In this document: in pieces, positions 1 through 5,231 of the stretch
Numbering within the stretch: position 1 is the stretch's first letter
Layout of the letters: each line of letters begins with the position of its first letter
NCBI GenBank assembly: GCA_022839525.1
Contig: JALHET010000041.1
Location: 14,064-19,457 of the forward strand
DNA from: Lentisphaerota bacterium
GTDB taxonomy: Bacteria > Verrucomicrobiota > Kiritimatiellia > RFP12 > UBA1067
Direction: 5' to 3'
DNA: 5,394 bases
Notes under the pieces: generated by a model
Seen by the model: the letters and a program-made list of their open reading frames with translations, nothing else
The model's database searches: none
Told to the model about the DNA's origin: nothing
Position numbers and translations under genes: made by a program

Positions 1-1155
1 AATCTCAAAAAGATCGCCCACGATGCCGAGATCCGCGACCCCGAAAATCGAAGCGTTCGGGTCGTTGTTGACCGCGATGATCGTGTCCGAGCCGCGCATC
101 CCCTCGAGGTGCTGGATCGCGCCGGAAATGCCGAACGCCACGTAGATCTTGGGGCACACGGTCTTGCCGGTCTGCCCCACCTGATGCGCCGCGGAGATCC
201 ACCCCGCGTCCACGCAGGCGCGCGACACGCCCACGACGCCGCCGAGCAGCTCCGCCAACTTTTTGAGCTGCTCCAAATTTTCAGCTTTCTTCAGCCCGCG
301 CCCGCCCGCAACGATGATATCCGCCTCGGCGATGTTCACGTTCGCCGCATTGCGCTCAACCCTGACGATCTTCGTGTCAGCCGTCACCAGCTTAAGCGCC
401 TCCAGCAACGTCTCGCCCTTGCGCTTCGGGTCGGGCGGTGTCATCTTGAACACCTTGGGCCGCACCGTGGCCATCTGCGGGCGGTGGTTGGGCGTCATGA
501 TCGTCGCCATGATGTTGCCGCCGAACGCCGGACGCGTTTGGTGCAACAGGTGGCTCTCTTTGTCGATCGACAGGGCCGTGCAGTCCGCCGTGAGACCCGT
601 GCGCGCGCGCACCGCCACCTTGGCGAAGAACGCGCGGCCCACCGCTGTCGCGCCCGCCAGAATCACCTCGGGCTTGTACTTGGCGATCAGTTGGTTCAGC
701 GCGTCGGTGTAGACGTTCGCCTCGTACTCGGCCAGTCCGGGCTGGTCAACGATGTAGACCTTATCCGCGCCGGCGGCGATCAGGTGTGCCGCCGAATCCG
801 TCACGTTATGCCCCAGCACCACAGCCGCCAGTTCGCAGCCGCGGTCTTTCGCCAGCCGCCGCCCGGTGGACAGCAACTCGTAGGCCACCTCCTGCACGTT
901 GCCGTGATGCTGCTCCGCGAACACCCAAATGCCCTTGAAATCCGAAAGGCTTTCTTTCTTGGCCTCTTCCTTGACGTTCGGCGAGATCGCCTCAAACGGG
1001 CAGGCCTTGACGCAAGCGTTGCAGGCGCGGCATTCCTCCGGCTTGAGCACCGCAAGTTTGCCTTCCATGTGCAACGCGTCGAACGGGCACGCGGAAATGC
1101 ACTTTTTGCATCCGCGGCACTTCACGCTATCAATGATGATCGGTGTGTCCGCCAT
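1..1155 (-). CDS. etfA: Electron transfer flavoprotein alpha subunit with N-terminal 2x[4Fe-4S] ferredoxin domain (3' end cut by window)
   Basis: FAD-binding large subunit of a soluble electron transfer flavoprotein, which takes electrons from NADH or a flavin dehydrogenase and passes them on. 385 residues are visible and the last ~10-20 are missing at the window edge. Residues 1-60 form a ferredoxin domain with two complete CX2CX2CX3CP motifs (Cys13/16/19/23 and Cys42/45/48/52). The EtfA N-terminal domain follows (~75-240, including [12 protein letters not shown] at 208-219). The C-terminal FAD domain shows GGRG (284-287), SR (311-312), QVGQTG (325-330), GISGAIQH (342-349) and AVNNDP (361-366). 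The ATG lies 3 nt after the etfB stop, with AGGGGG (complement 1167-1172) as ribosome binding site, so the two genes form one operon. A ferredoxin-domain EtfA is known from bifurcating caffeyl-CoA reductase (CarE of Acetobacterium). Bifurcation here is inferred from that resemblance and from the EtfB type. The partner dehydrogenase should lie past position 1. Confidence 0.96.
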   Translation of the reverse strand, partial: MADTPIIIDSVKCRGCKKCISACPFDALHMEGKLAVLKPEECRACNACVKACPFEAISPNVKEEAKKESLSDFKGIWVFAEQHHGNVQEVAYELLSTGRRLAKDRGCELAAVVLGHNVTDSAAHLIAAGADKVYIVDQPGLAEYEANVYTDALNQLIAKYKPEVILAGATAVGRAFFAKVAVRARTGLTADCTALSIDKESHLLHQTRPAFGGNIMATIMTPNHRPQMATVRPKVFKMTPPDPKRKGETLLEALKLVTADTKIVRVERNAANVNIAEADIIVAGGRGLKKAENLEQLKKLAELLGGVVGVSRACVDAGWISAAHQVGQTGKTVCPKIYVAFGISGAIQHLEGMRGSDTIIAVNNDPNASIFGVADLGIVGDLFEI

Positions 1156-1158
1156 GGC

Positions 1159-1950
1159 TTACGCAACCCCCTTATCCTGCAACAGCTTCAGAATCGCCTC
1201 AACCGCCGCACCCGGTTCATCGCGGCCGTCCATCCGCATTCCGCCCGTCTTTGTGGGCGGCGCGAAAATCTTCACCACTTTGGTCGGCGAACCGTCGAGG
1301 CCGCACATGTCCGGTGCCGCCCCCACATCCTTCGCCCCCCAACGCGGAATCCCCGTCTTTTTGGCCTCCATCCACCCGCTCAGGCTCGCGAACCGCGGCA
1401 TGGAGGCTTCCTTCACCACAGTCATCACGGCGGGCATCTTGCCCTCGATCACATTGACGCCCTCGTCCATCTGCGTCTCGACCGTGAAGGTGTCGCCACT
1501 GATTTTGACGGCCCTGACATAGGTCACAAGCGGAAAGTTGAGGAACTCGGACACGCCGGGGCCGACCTGGGCGGTGTCGCCGTCGATGGCCTGTTTGCCG
1601 AAGAGCACGAGGTCGGGATGGGCATCGACTTTCTTGATGGCCTGCGAAATCGCGTAGGAGGTGGCCAGCGTGTCGGCACCCGCGAACGCACGGTCCGTCA
1701 GCAGCACGCTGGCGTCCGCCCCGCGGGCCATGGCCTCCCGCAAAACAATCTCGGCCTGCGGCGGCCCCATGGAAATGACCGTCACGCGCGCGCCGTGGGC
1801 GTCCTTCAGTTTCAGCGCCTCTTCCAACGCATATTCGTCAAAGGGGTTCATGATGCTCTCGACCCCCTCGCGCATCAAGGTGTTGGTCTCGGGATTGATA
1901 CGGACGTTCGTCGTATCCGGAACCTGTTTGATACAAACGATAATGTGCAT
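1159..1950 (-). CDS. etfB: Electron transfer flavoprotein beta subunit, bifurcating type
   Basis: Small subunit of the Etf heterodimer (263 aa, normal length), complete. The N-terminus (MHIIVCIKQVPDT) is the classic EtfB opening. NPFDEYALEEA (35-45), GADTLATS (91-98), DGDTAQVGP (123-131) and KMPAVMTV (171-178) match the EtfB of bifurcating systems such as Acidaminococcus and Clostridium. In those the beta subunit binds a second FAD, the bifurcating one that accepts hydride from NADH. The AMP-binding EtfB of respiratory Etfs usually differs at the DGDTAQVGP segment. The ATG is preceded 5 nt upstream by a strong GGGGGA site (complement 1956-1961). It is the first gene of the operon, with etfA 3 nt downstream. 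Family assignment is firm. Bifurcating activity is inferred from motif similarity, and the electron-accepting dehydrogenase is not in view. Confidence 0.97.
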   Translation of the reverse strand: MHIIVCIKQVPDTTNVRINPETNTLMREGVESIMNPFDEYALEEALKLKDAHGARVTVISMGPPQAEIVLREAMARGADASVLLTDRAFAGADTLATSYAISQAIKKVDAHPDLVLFGKQAIDGDTAQVGPGVSEFLNFPLVTYVRAVKISGDTFTVETQMDEGVNVIEGKMPAVMTVVKEASMPRFASLSGWMEAKKTGIPRWGAKDVGAAPDMCGLDGSPTKVVKIFAPPTKTGGMRMDGRDEPGAAVEAILKLLQDKGVA

Positions 1951-1967
1951 GGCTTTCCCCCGTTCTT

Positions 1968-1981
1968 GCCCGCGCGCGGGC
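1968..1981. repeat. 14-bp perfect GC palindrome in the etfB leader
   Basis: GCCCGCG/CGCGGGC is a perfect 7+7 palindrome ending 17 nt upstream of the etfB start and 6 nt upstream of its ribosome binding site. As RNA it could form GCCCG-CGCG-CGGGC just before the Shine-Dalgarno sequence. As DNA it could be a protein-binding site. In GC-rich DNA a 14-bp palindrome can arise by chance, so any function is speculative. Confidence 0.35.
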
Positions 1982-2152
1982 CTTCCGCCAAATTCAGTGT
2001 CTCTATTAAAACAAAAACCACCTTCCCCGTCATGTCCACCATTTGGTTAATTTTTTATCCGCTCACGCAGGTTATACCCCCGTCAGTTTATAAGCCCCAC
2101 AAAAGGGCATTTCTTCCTTTTTCCCGTATGATCCCGCATCCGTATGCCTGCC

Positions 2153-2182
2153 AGTATAGTCTATCCTGCCCTGACATAACAA
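2153..2182 (-). promoter_or_regulatory. Candidate sigma70-type promoter for etfBA
   Basis: Read on the minus strand: -35 TTGTTA (complement 2177-2182, 4/6 to consensus), an 18-nt spacer, and -10 TATACT (complement 2153-2158, 5/6). Transcription would start near 2146 and give a leader of about 195 nt before etfB. It is the best-spaced candidate I found in the divergent region. A nearer TATAAA/TATAAC pair at about 2070-2095 lacks any matching -35. An inverted repeat (2187-2205) abuts the -35 box upstream, where a regulator could bind. Weak evidence, based on motif matching alone. Confidence 0.35.
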
Positions 2183-2186
2183 GCCG

Positions 2187-2205
2187 CGCCCGATAGAATC
2201 GGGCG
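2187..2205. repeat. Inverted repeat, 8-bp arms with 3-nt loop
   Basis: CGCCCGAT, AGA, ATCGGGCG: a perfect 8-bp stem with a triloop, 3 nt before the second palindrome (2209-2228). It sits between the two candidate divergent promoters, 4 bp upstream of the minus -35 box. On the plus strand it is followed by GTTTCC and on the minus strand by GCGGCTTG, so it is not a convincing terminator alone. It could be an operator, part of a structured RNA, or the first half of a double hairpin with its neighbour. Confidence 0.55.
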
Positions 2206-2208
2206 TTT

Positions 2209-2237
2209 CCTCGCTTGGCCAAGCGAGGCGCATTTTT
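2209..2237 (+). terminator. 20-bp perfect palindrome followed by T5, possible intrinsic terminator
   Basis: CCTCGCTTGG joined directly to its reverse complement CCAAGCGAGG (2209-2228), followed by CGCA and five T (2233-2237). As RNA on the plus strand this gives an 8-bp stem with a GGCC loop and a short U tract, the form of a rho-independent terminator. The 4-nt offset of the T-run and the lack of any obvious plus-strand gene upstream weaken that reading. Alternatives are a dimeric regulator site between divergent promoters, or the 3' end of an unrecognised plus-strand small RNA starting somewhere in 2040-2190. Confidence 0.4.
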
Positions 2238-2245
2238 CGGGGAAA

Positions 2246-2260
2246 GTCCACAACGTCCAC
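2246..2260. repeat. GTCCAC direct repeat just upstream of the plus promoter
   Basis: GTCCAC occurs at 2246-2251 and again at 2255-2260 (9-bp period), ending 3 bp before the -35 box at 2264. A third copy lies at 2034-2039 on the other side of the intergenic region. The position suits an activator or repressor site. A dispersed intergenic repeat or chance are equally possible. Confidence 0.3.
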
Positions 2261-2263
2261 TCA

Positions 2264-2293
2264 TTGACAGGGACTCATGCGATACGGTATAGT
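2264..2293 (+). promoter_or_regulatory. Sigma70-type promoter for the radical SAM-menG block
   Basis: A perfect -35 TTGACA (2264-2269), an 18-bp spacer and -10 TATAGT (2288-2293, 5/6). This is the best promoter match in the window, and it points at the radical SAM gene. The predicted start of transcription is close to 2300. The -10 is bracketed by a short dyad, ACGGT (2284-2288) and ACCGT (2297-2301), a possible operator half-site pair. Because the predicted start falls on or beside a GTG codon (2300), the transcript could begin directly with an ORF. Confidence 0.65.
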
Positions 2294-2299
2294 TGAACC

Positions 2300-2512
2300 G
2301 TGAACATGTGTGCGTTACTTCGTGTGCCCACCGCACCGCTCTTCCCCGTCGCCGCAGAAGCGAACGTTTGCGCTCTAACCAACACCGTCGCGGTCAACGT
2401 CTTCCATACATTCGGTGCCAGCCCCCCTCCTCACAGGCCCGTTATCCCCACGCTTGCGGCTGGACGGGGCAAGACGTATGCCACGCGCCGGGATACCGGG
2501 ACTTGCCAGTGA
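2300..2512 (+). CDS. Possible small leaderless ORF overlapping the radical SAM start (70 codons)
   Basis: I do not recognise this product. The frame opens with GTG at the predicted transcription start (2300), has an internal ATG at 2306, and ends in TGA at 2510-2512. That stop overlaps the GTG start of the next gene in a GTGA tetranucleotide. Its composition is more protein-like than the same stretch in the radical SAM frame, which gives an Arg/His/Cys-rich string, but it is rich in Pro, Thr and Ala with no motif, signal peptide or membrane segment. No ribosome binding site is possible at 2300 if transcription starts there, so it would have to be leaderless. The competing explanation is that 2300-2508 is simply an untranslated leader and the open frame is chance in GC-rich DNA. 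Confidence 0.25.
   Translation: MNMCALLRVPTAPLFPVAAEANVCALTNTVAVNVFHTFGASPPPHRPVIPTLAAGRGKTYATRRDTGTCQ
2468..2507 (+). promoter_or_regulatory. Possible stem-loop masking the radical SAM start
   Basis: GGCAAG (2468-2473) pairs with CTTGCC (2502-2507), which ends 1 nt before the GTG start. Inside, CCGG (2488-2491) and CCGG (2496-2499) close a GATA tetraloop. The only purine-rich stretch that could serve as ribosome binding site, GGGA (2498-2501), lies within this structure. The asymmetric internal loop makes the outer stem weak. If it forms, a ribosome translating the upstream small ORF would open it, giving translational coupling. Inferred from base pairing only. Confidence 0.25.
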
Positions 2513-3924
2513 CCCCCGATATCCTGTTGGTTGCGGTTAACGCACGTTACAGCCACTGCGCTTTTGCCGTGCGTTCGCTCCACGCGAACCTGGGGGAACT
2601 TGCCGGATCAGCCCGCATCCTCGAGACCGATCTCAACCTCACACCCCTCCAACTCGCCACACAGATCGCAGAAACGCATCCGCGCATCGTTAGCTTCTCA
2701 GTCTACCTCTGGAACGTGCGTCTCATCGAGGCCGCCGCACGCATCTTGCGCACCGTGACCCCCCGCCTGCGCCTCATCGCCGGCGGCCCCGAAATCACCG
2801 CCGGCTATCCCCACGCCGCGCTGTTCGACGCCCTCATCATCGGCGAGGGCGAGACCGCCTTCCGCACGCTGTGCCGACAGCACGGGCAGACCCCGGAATC
2901 CGCCCCGGCAGTGATAACGCCTCCGCCCGAAGATCCCGCGACACTCGCGCTGCCTTACGGCCTCTATACCGATGCCGACATTGCGCAACGCACCGTCTAT
3001 GTCGAGGCCAGCCGCGGTTGCCCCTACTCCTGCGCCTACTGCACCTCGGCCGATACGGGCCTGCGCCTCATCCCGCCCGGGCGTCTCCTGCCCGCGTTCG
3101 CCACCCTCTGGCAACGCGGCCTGCGGCAGTTCAAGTTTCTCGACCGCAGCTTCAACGCGCCTGCCGCCCACGCCGCCGCAATCCTCGACTTTTTCCTCAG
3201 CCGCGCCACCCCGGACATGCGCCTGCATTTCGAGATCAACCCCGACAGCCTGCATGAGTCCGTCGCCTCGCGCCTCGCCGCCTTCCCGAAAGACACCCTG
3301 CATGTGGAGGCCGGAATACAGACCCTGAACCCAACCGTTGCCGTTGCGGTCGGCCGCAGCGCGGACACCGCAAAGACGCTCGCCAACCTGCGTTTCCTCA
3401 CGCGGCAGACCGGCGCGACGATCCACGCCGACCTGATCTTCGGTTTACCCGGCGAGGACGAAGCCTCCTTCGCCCGCGGCTTCAACACGCTGATCGCGGA
3501 GTGCGCGCCGCCGGAAGTTCAAGTGAACCTGCTCAAAGGCCTGCCCGGCACGCGCCTCGCGCGGGACGCCGCACAGTGGGGACTCGCTTTCAACCCCGAG
3601 CCGCCGTATGAACTGCTGCGCTCCGACGCCATGGAGTTCGGCACGCTCATGCGGCTCCAGCGTTTCGCGCGGTGCTGGGAGCTGGTGCATAACCGCAGGC
3701 GCTTCCCGCACGCCCTTCAAACCCTCCATGCGTCCTGCGGTTCCGACTTTTACGGCGCTTACCAACGCCTCGCCGCCCGCATCCACGCCGGAGAGGGCAG
3801 GCTGTTCGCCATCAGCCTCCCGCGCCTGGCAGGCCACCTGAGCGCGGAACTCGCTGAAACCTGCGGCATCGGCAAGAACGAGGCCGACCGGCTTTGCGCC
3901 GCCGACCTGACCGGCAAACCATGA
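2509..3924 (+). CDS. B12-binding domain radical SAM protein with DUF4080 C-terminus
   Basis: A 471-residue iron-sulfur enzyme expected to cleave S-adenosylmethionine reductively. Substrate unknown. The N-terminal Rossmann-like B12-binding domain (~4-140) has AGGPE (91-95) and IGEGE (111-115). It lacks the DxHxxG cobalamin-histidine motif, as many B12-radical SAM proteins do. The radical SAM core (~165-360) has the cluster motif CPYSCAYC (Cys171, 175, 178), then EINPDS, VEAGIQT and GLPGEDE (312-318). LKGLPGTRL (342-350) and NPEPPYELL (362-370) lead into a DUF4080-like C-terminus. The start is taken as GTG 2509 because MTPDILLVAVNARYSH matches the usual beginning of the family. The frame stays open back to 2293, but that extension is Arg/His-rich and unlike protein. 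The ribosome site is weak (GGGA at 2498-2501). The stop overlaps menG by 4 nt, implying coupled translation. Confidence 0.9.
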   Translation: MTPDILLVAVNARYSHCAFAVRSLHANLGELAGSARILETDLNLTPLQLATQIAETHPRIVSFSVYLWNVRLIEAAARILRTVTPRLRLIAGGPEITAGYPHAALFDALIIGEGETAFRTLCRQHGQTPESAPAVITPPPEDPATLALPYGLYTDADIAQRTVYVEASRGCPYSCAYCTSADTGLRLIPPGRLLPAFATLWQRGLRQFKFLDRSFNAPAAHAAAILDFFLSRATPDMRLHFEINPDSLHESVASRLAAFPKDTLHVEAGIQTLNPTVAVAVGRSADTAKTLANLRFLTRQTGATIHADLIFGLPGEDEASFARGFNTLIAECAPPEVQVNLLKGLPGTRLARDAAQWGLAFNPEPPYELLRSDAMEFGTLMRLQRFARCWELVHNRRRFPHALQTLHASCGSDFYGAYQRLAARIHAGEGRLFAISLPRLAGHLSAELAETCGIGKNEADRLCAADLTGKP

Positions 3925-4664
3925 ACATCGAAGACCTCACCCCTTACGCCTCAAACGAAAGCAAGAGCGTGCAGATCACGCGGGCGTTCGATGTGATCGC
4001 CCACCGTTACGACCGGCTCAACCGCGTCCTCTCGTTCGGCGTCGACCTTCTCTGGCGGCTCCGCGCGTTGCGCCTGTTGCAGGCGGACCCGCCCGCCCGC
4101 CTGCTCGATGTGGCCACCGGTACGGCTGACCTCGCCATCATGGCGGCACGCCGCTTGCCCCACACGCGCATCGTCGGCATCGACCTTTCCGGAGGCATGC
4201 TGGAAACCGGACGTGCAAAGGTGGCAGCCGCAGGGTTGGACAGGCACATCACGCTGGCTCCGGGCAACGGCCTCGCGCTCGCTTTCCCGGACGCGTCCTT
4301 CGATGCCGTCACCTCCGCCTTCGGCGTGCGGAATTTCGAGAATCTCCTGACGGGCTTCCGTGAGATGCACCGCGTGCTCAAGCCCGGCGGCCGCATCGTG
4401 ATCCTCGAACTCTCGGAGCCCCGCGCCTTCCCCATGCGCCCGCTCTACCGCTTCTATCTGCGGAAGGTCATGCCATGGGCCGGACGCTTACTGACCGGAC
4501 ATGGGCGTGAATACCGCTACCTGCCCGCATCGGTCGAAAAAGTGCCGAAAGGCGGGGCGATGCTCAGCCTGCTTCAGAAGGCCGGGTTCACCGGCTGCCG
4601 GTGCATCTCCTACACCTTCGGGATCTGTTCGTGTTACACCGGCACCCGGCGTGGTGAGAAATAA
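3921..4664 (+). CDS. menG: Demethylmenaquinone methyltransferase (UbiE/MenG family)
   Basis: Class I SAM-dependent C-methyltransferase (247 aa, normal length) that methylates 2-demethylmenaquinone to menaquinone at the end of quinone synthesis, acting at the cytoplasmic face of the membrane. UbiE landmarks appear in order: FDVIAHRYDRLNRVLSFG (23-40), SAM motif I LDVATGTADLA (62-72), acidic GIDLSGGML (86-94), FDAVTSAFGVRNFEN (127-141), MHRVLKPGGRIVILELSEP (149-167) and YRYLPASVEKVP (198-209). The same family makes ubiquinone in aerobic proteobacteria. The menaquinone role is preferred here because of the anaerobic-type neighbours. The ATG at 3921 fits the family start and overlaps the upstream stop as ATGA. 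No clear ribosome site is visible, so translation probably depends on re-initiation after the radical SAM gene. The C-terminus is unusually cysteine-rich, with two CxC pairs (226/228 and 236/238). Confidence 0.94.
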   Translation: MNIEDLTPYASNESKSVQITRAFDVIAHRYDRLNRVLSFGVDLLWRLRALRLLQADPPARLLDVATGTADLAIMAARRLPHTRIVGIDLSGGMLETGRAKVAAAGLDRHITLAPGNGLALAFPDASFDAVTSAFGVRNFENLLTGFREMHRVLKPGGRIVILELSEPRAFPMRPLYRFYLRKVMPWAGRLLTGHGREYRYLPASVEKVPKGGAMLSLLQKAGFTGCRCISYTFGICSCYTGTRRGEK

Positions 4665-4717
4665 AATGTTTGTCTGCGGGGTGACCCTCATTGATTCCGA
4701 AACAGTATAGATCCATA

Positions 4718-4734
4718 GGTTGAGAACATCAACC
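4718..4734. repeat. Small inverted repeat downstream of menG
   Basis: GGTTGA, GAACA, TCAACC: a 6-bp stem with a 5-nt loop, 54 nt after the menG stop. No T-run follows on either strand, so it is not a classical terminator. It could stabilise the 3' end of the menG message. The surrounding 4665-4840 stretch has no supportable gene. Confidence 0.3.
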
Positions 4735-4840
4735 CTTACCCCCTTCGACGCTCTATTCACTGCTCGTTTTTTTTGGGGCGTCTCCGTACTGGATGCCCCA
4801 GTAGCCGCCGCAGACATTTGTGCAGCCGCCTATCAATATA

Positions 4841-5131
4841 TCAGCTACGCCGCAAAACCGATTCCGGCAAAGAGTCGCCCGCCATGCCATTGCCGGACTT
4901 TTTTAATGGCAAGGCCCTCACGAAACAGAAGCCGACGGAGATGAACCGGGACGACGGGGCGAAGAAGTTGTTGCGAGACGCCGAACGACAGTTAGACGCG
5001 GAGTTGTCCCAACTTCCGCCCCGTCCCACGCAAGTCGAACCAGAAACCGCCCCAACAGGATCGGAACCGCTGACGGGCGTCCCGTACCAGTCCAGCCGCC
5101 ACTCCCACACGTTCCCGTGCGTGTCGTACAA
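4841..5131 (-). pseudogene. C-terminal remnant of a formylglycine-generating-enzyme-like (SUMF1/FGE domain) gene
   Basis: The minus-strand frame begins abruptly with LYDTHGNVWEW (5131 leftward), the hallmark of the second half of the FGE-sulfatase domain. It continues through RGGSWDNSASNCRSASR (residues 37-53 of the fragment) to SSRFISVGFCFV (~60-71). Complete domains are about 250 residues, and only the last ~70 remain. An in-frame TGA lies 54 nt before the TTG with no ATG or GTG between, and no ribosome site is seen. In the usual GFR-V ending, Arg is replaced by Cys. The copper-binding Cys pair of true FGE is not evident in GGSWDNSASNC, so even the parent was probably an FGE-like protein rather than a sulfatase activator. 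Beyond about position 4918 the frame runs through a plus-strand terminator-like hairpin, so the last ~25 residues are probably read-through. This family is identified with confidence. That it is a dead fragment is inferred. Confidence 0.8.
4863..4904 (+). terminator. Candidate rho-independent terminator of the radical SAM-menG transcript
   Basis: TCCGGCAA (4863-4870) pairs perfectly with TTGCCGGA (4890-4897) across a 19-nt loop, followed by C and six T (4899-4904). Orientation fits transcripts coming from menG, whose stop lies about 200 nt upstream with no earlier terminator found. The loop is longer than typical, which lowers confidence. It lies inside the C-terminal extension of the minus-strand FGE remnant, supporting the idea that this extension is not genuine coding sequence. 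Confidence 0.5.
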
Positions 5132-5174
5132 GGTTTTTTCTAAAGACCTGTCCCTTTGTCTCGAACGTTCAACT

Positions 5175-5206
5175 CTTGACGATCAAGCAACCTGTAACGT
5201 GTAACG
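5175..5206. repeat. Short inverted and tandem repeats between the DUF4091 gene and the FGE remnant
   Basis: CTTGA-CGA-TCAAG (5175-5187) is a 5-bp inverted repeat. TGTAACG is repeated in tandem at 5193-5199 and 5200-5206. Both lie within 60 nt after the DUF4091 stop (minus strand). No T-run follows the inverted repeat on the minus strand, so it is not a good terminator. No function can be assigned. Confidence 0.3.
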
Positions 5207-5231
5207 CCGAACAGAGAACTTCGAATGGTCG

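Noticed and set aside
109..2196. A 695-codon plus-strand open frame running antisense across etfA and etfB
   Set aside because: Its translation is Arg/His/Gly-rich with no motifs, and it is a mirror of the codon bias of the two well-supported Etf genes. Long antisense frames are common in GC-rich DNA.
2072..2336. Minus-strand open frames in the divergent intergenic region (62 and 82 codons)
   Set aside because: No recognisable motif or ribosome site. They run through the twin inverted repeats and both candidate promoters.
2293..2508. A 72-residue N-terminal extension of the radical SAM protein from TTG 2293
   Set aside because: The extension is Arg/His/Cys-rich and unlike protein, TTG 2293 overlaps the promoter -10, and family similarity begins at GTG 2509.
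2300..2560. Cobalamin riboswitch in the leader of the B12-type radical SAM gene
   Set aside because: GCCAGTG (2505-2511) and GCCACTG (2553-2559) resemble one conserved box, but the other conserved cobalamin riboswitch segments are absent and the second lies inside the gene.
2698..3488. Minus-strand open frames opposite the radical SAM gene (242 and 150 codons)
   Set aside because: Gly/Arg/Ala-rich translations with no domain signal, wholly inside a conserved gene on the other strand.
4767..4800. T8 run next to a GGGGC/GCCCC hairpin as a terminator downstream of menG
   Set aside because: On the plus strand the T-run precedes the hairpin, and on the minus strand the hairpin is followed by A8. 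Neither orientation fits an intrinsic terminator.
4488..4817. Minus-strand 109-codon open frame overlapping the end of menG
   Set aside because: Mostly antisense to a conserved menG C-terminus, with no motif and a low-complexity N-terminus.
4720..5204. Plus-strand open frames of 74 and 143 codons over the FGE remnant
   Set aside because: They are antisense to clear FGE-domain motifs and cross a terminator-like hairpin. No independent support.
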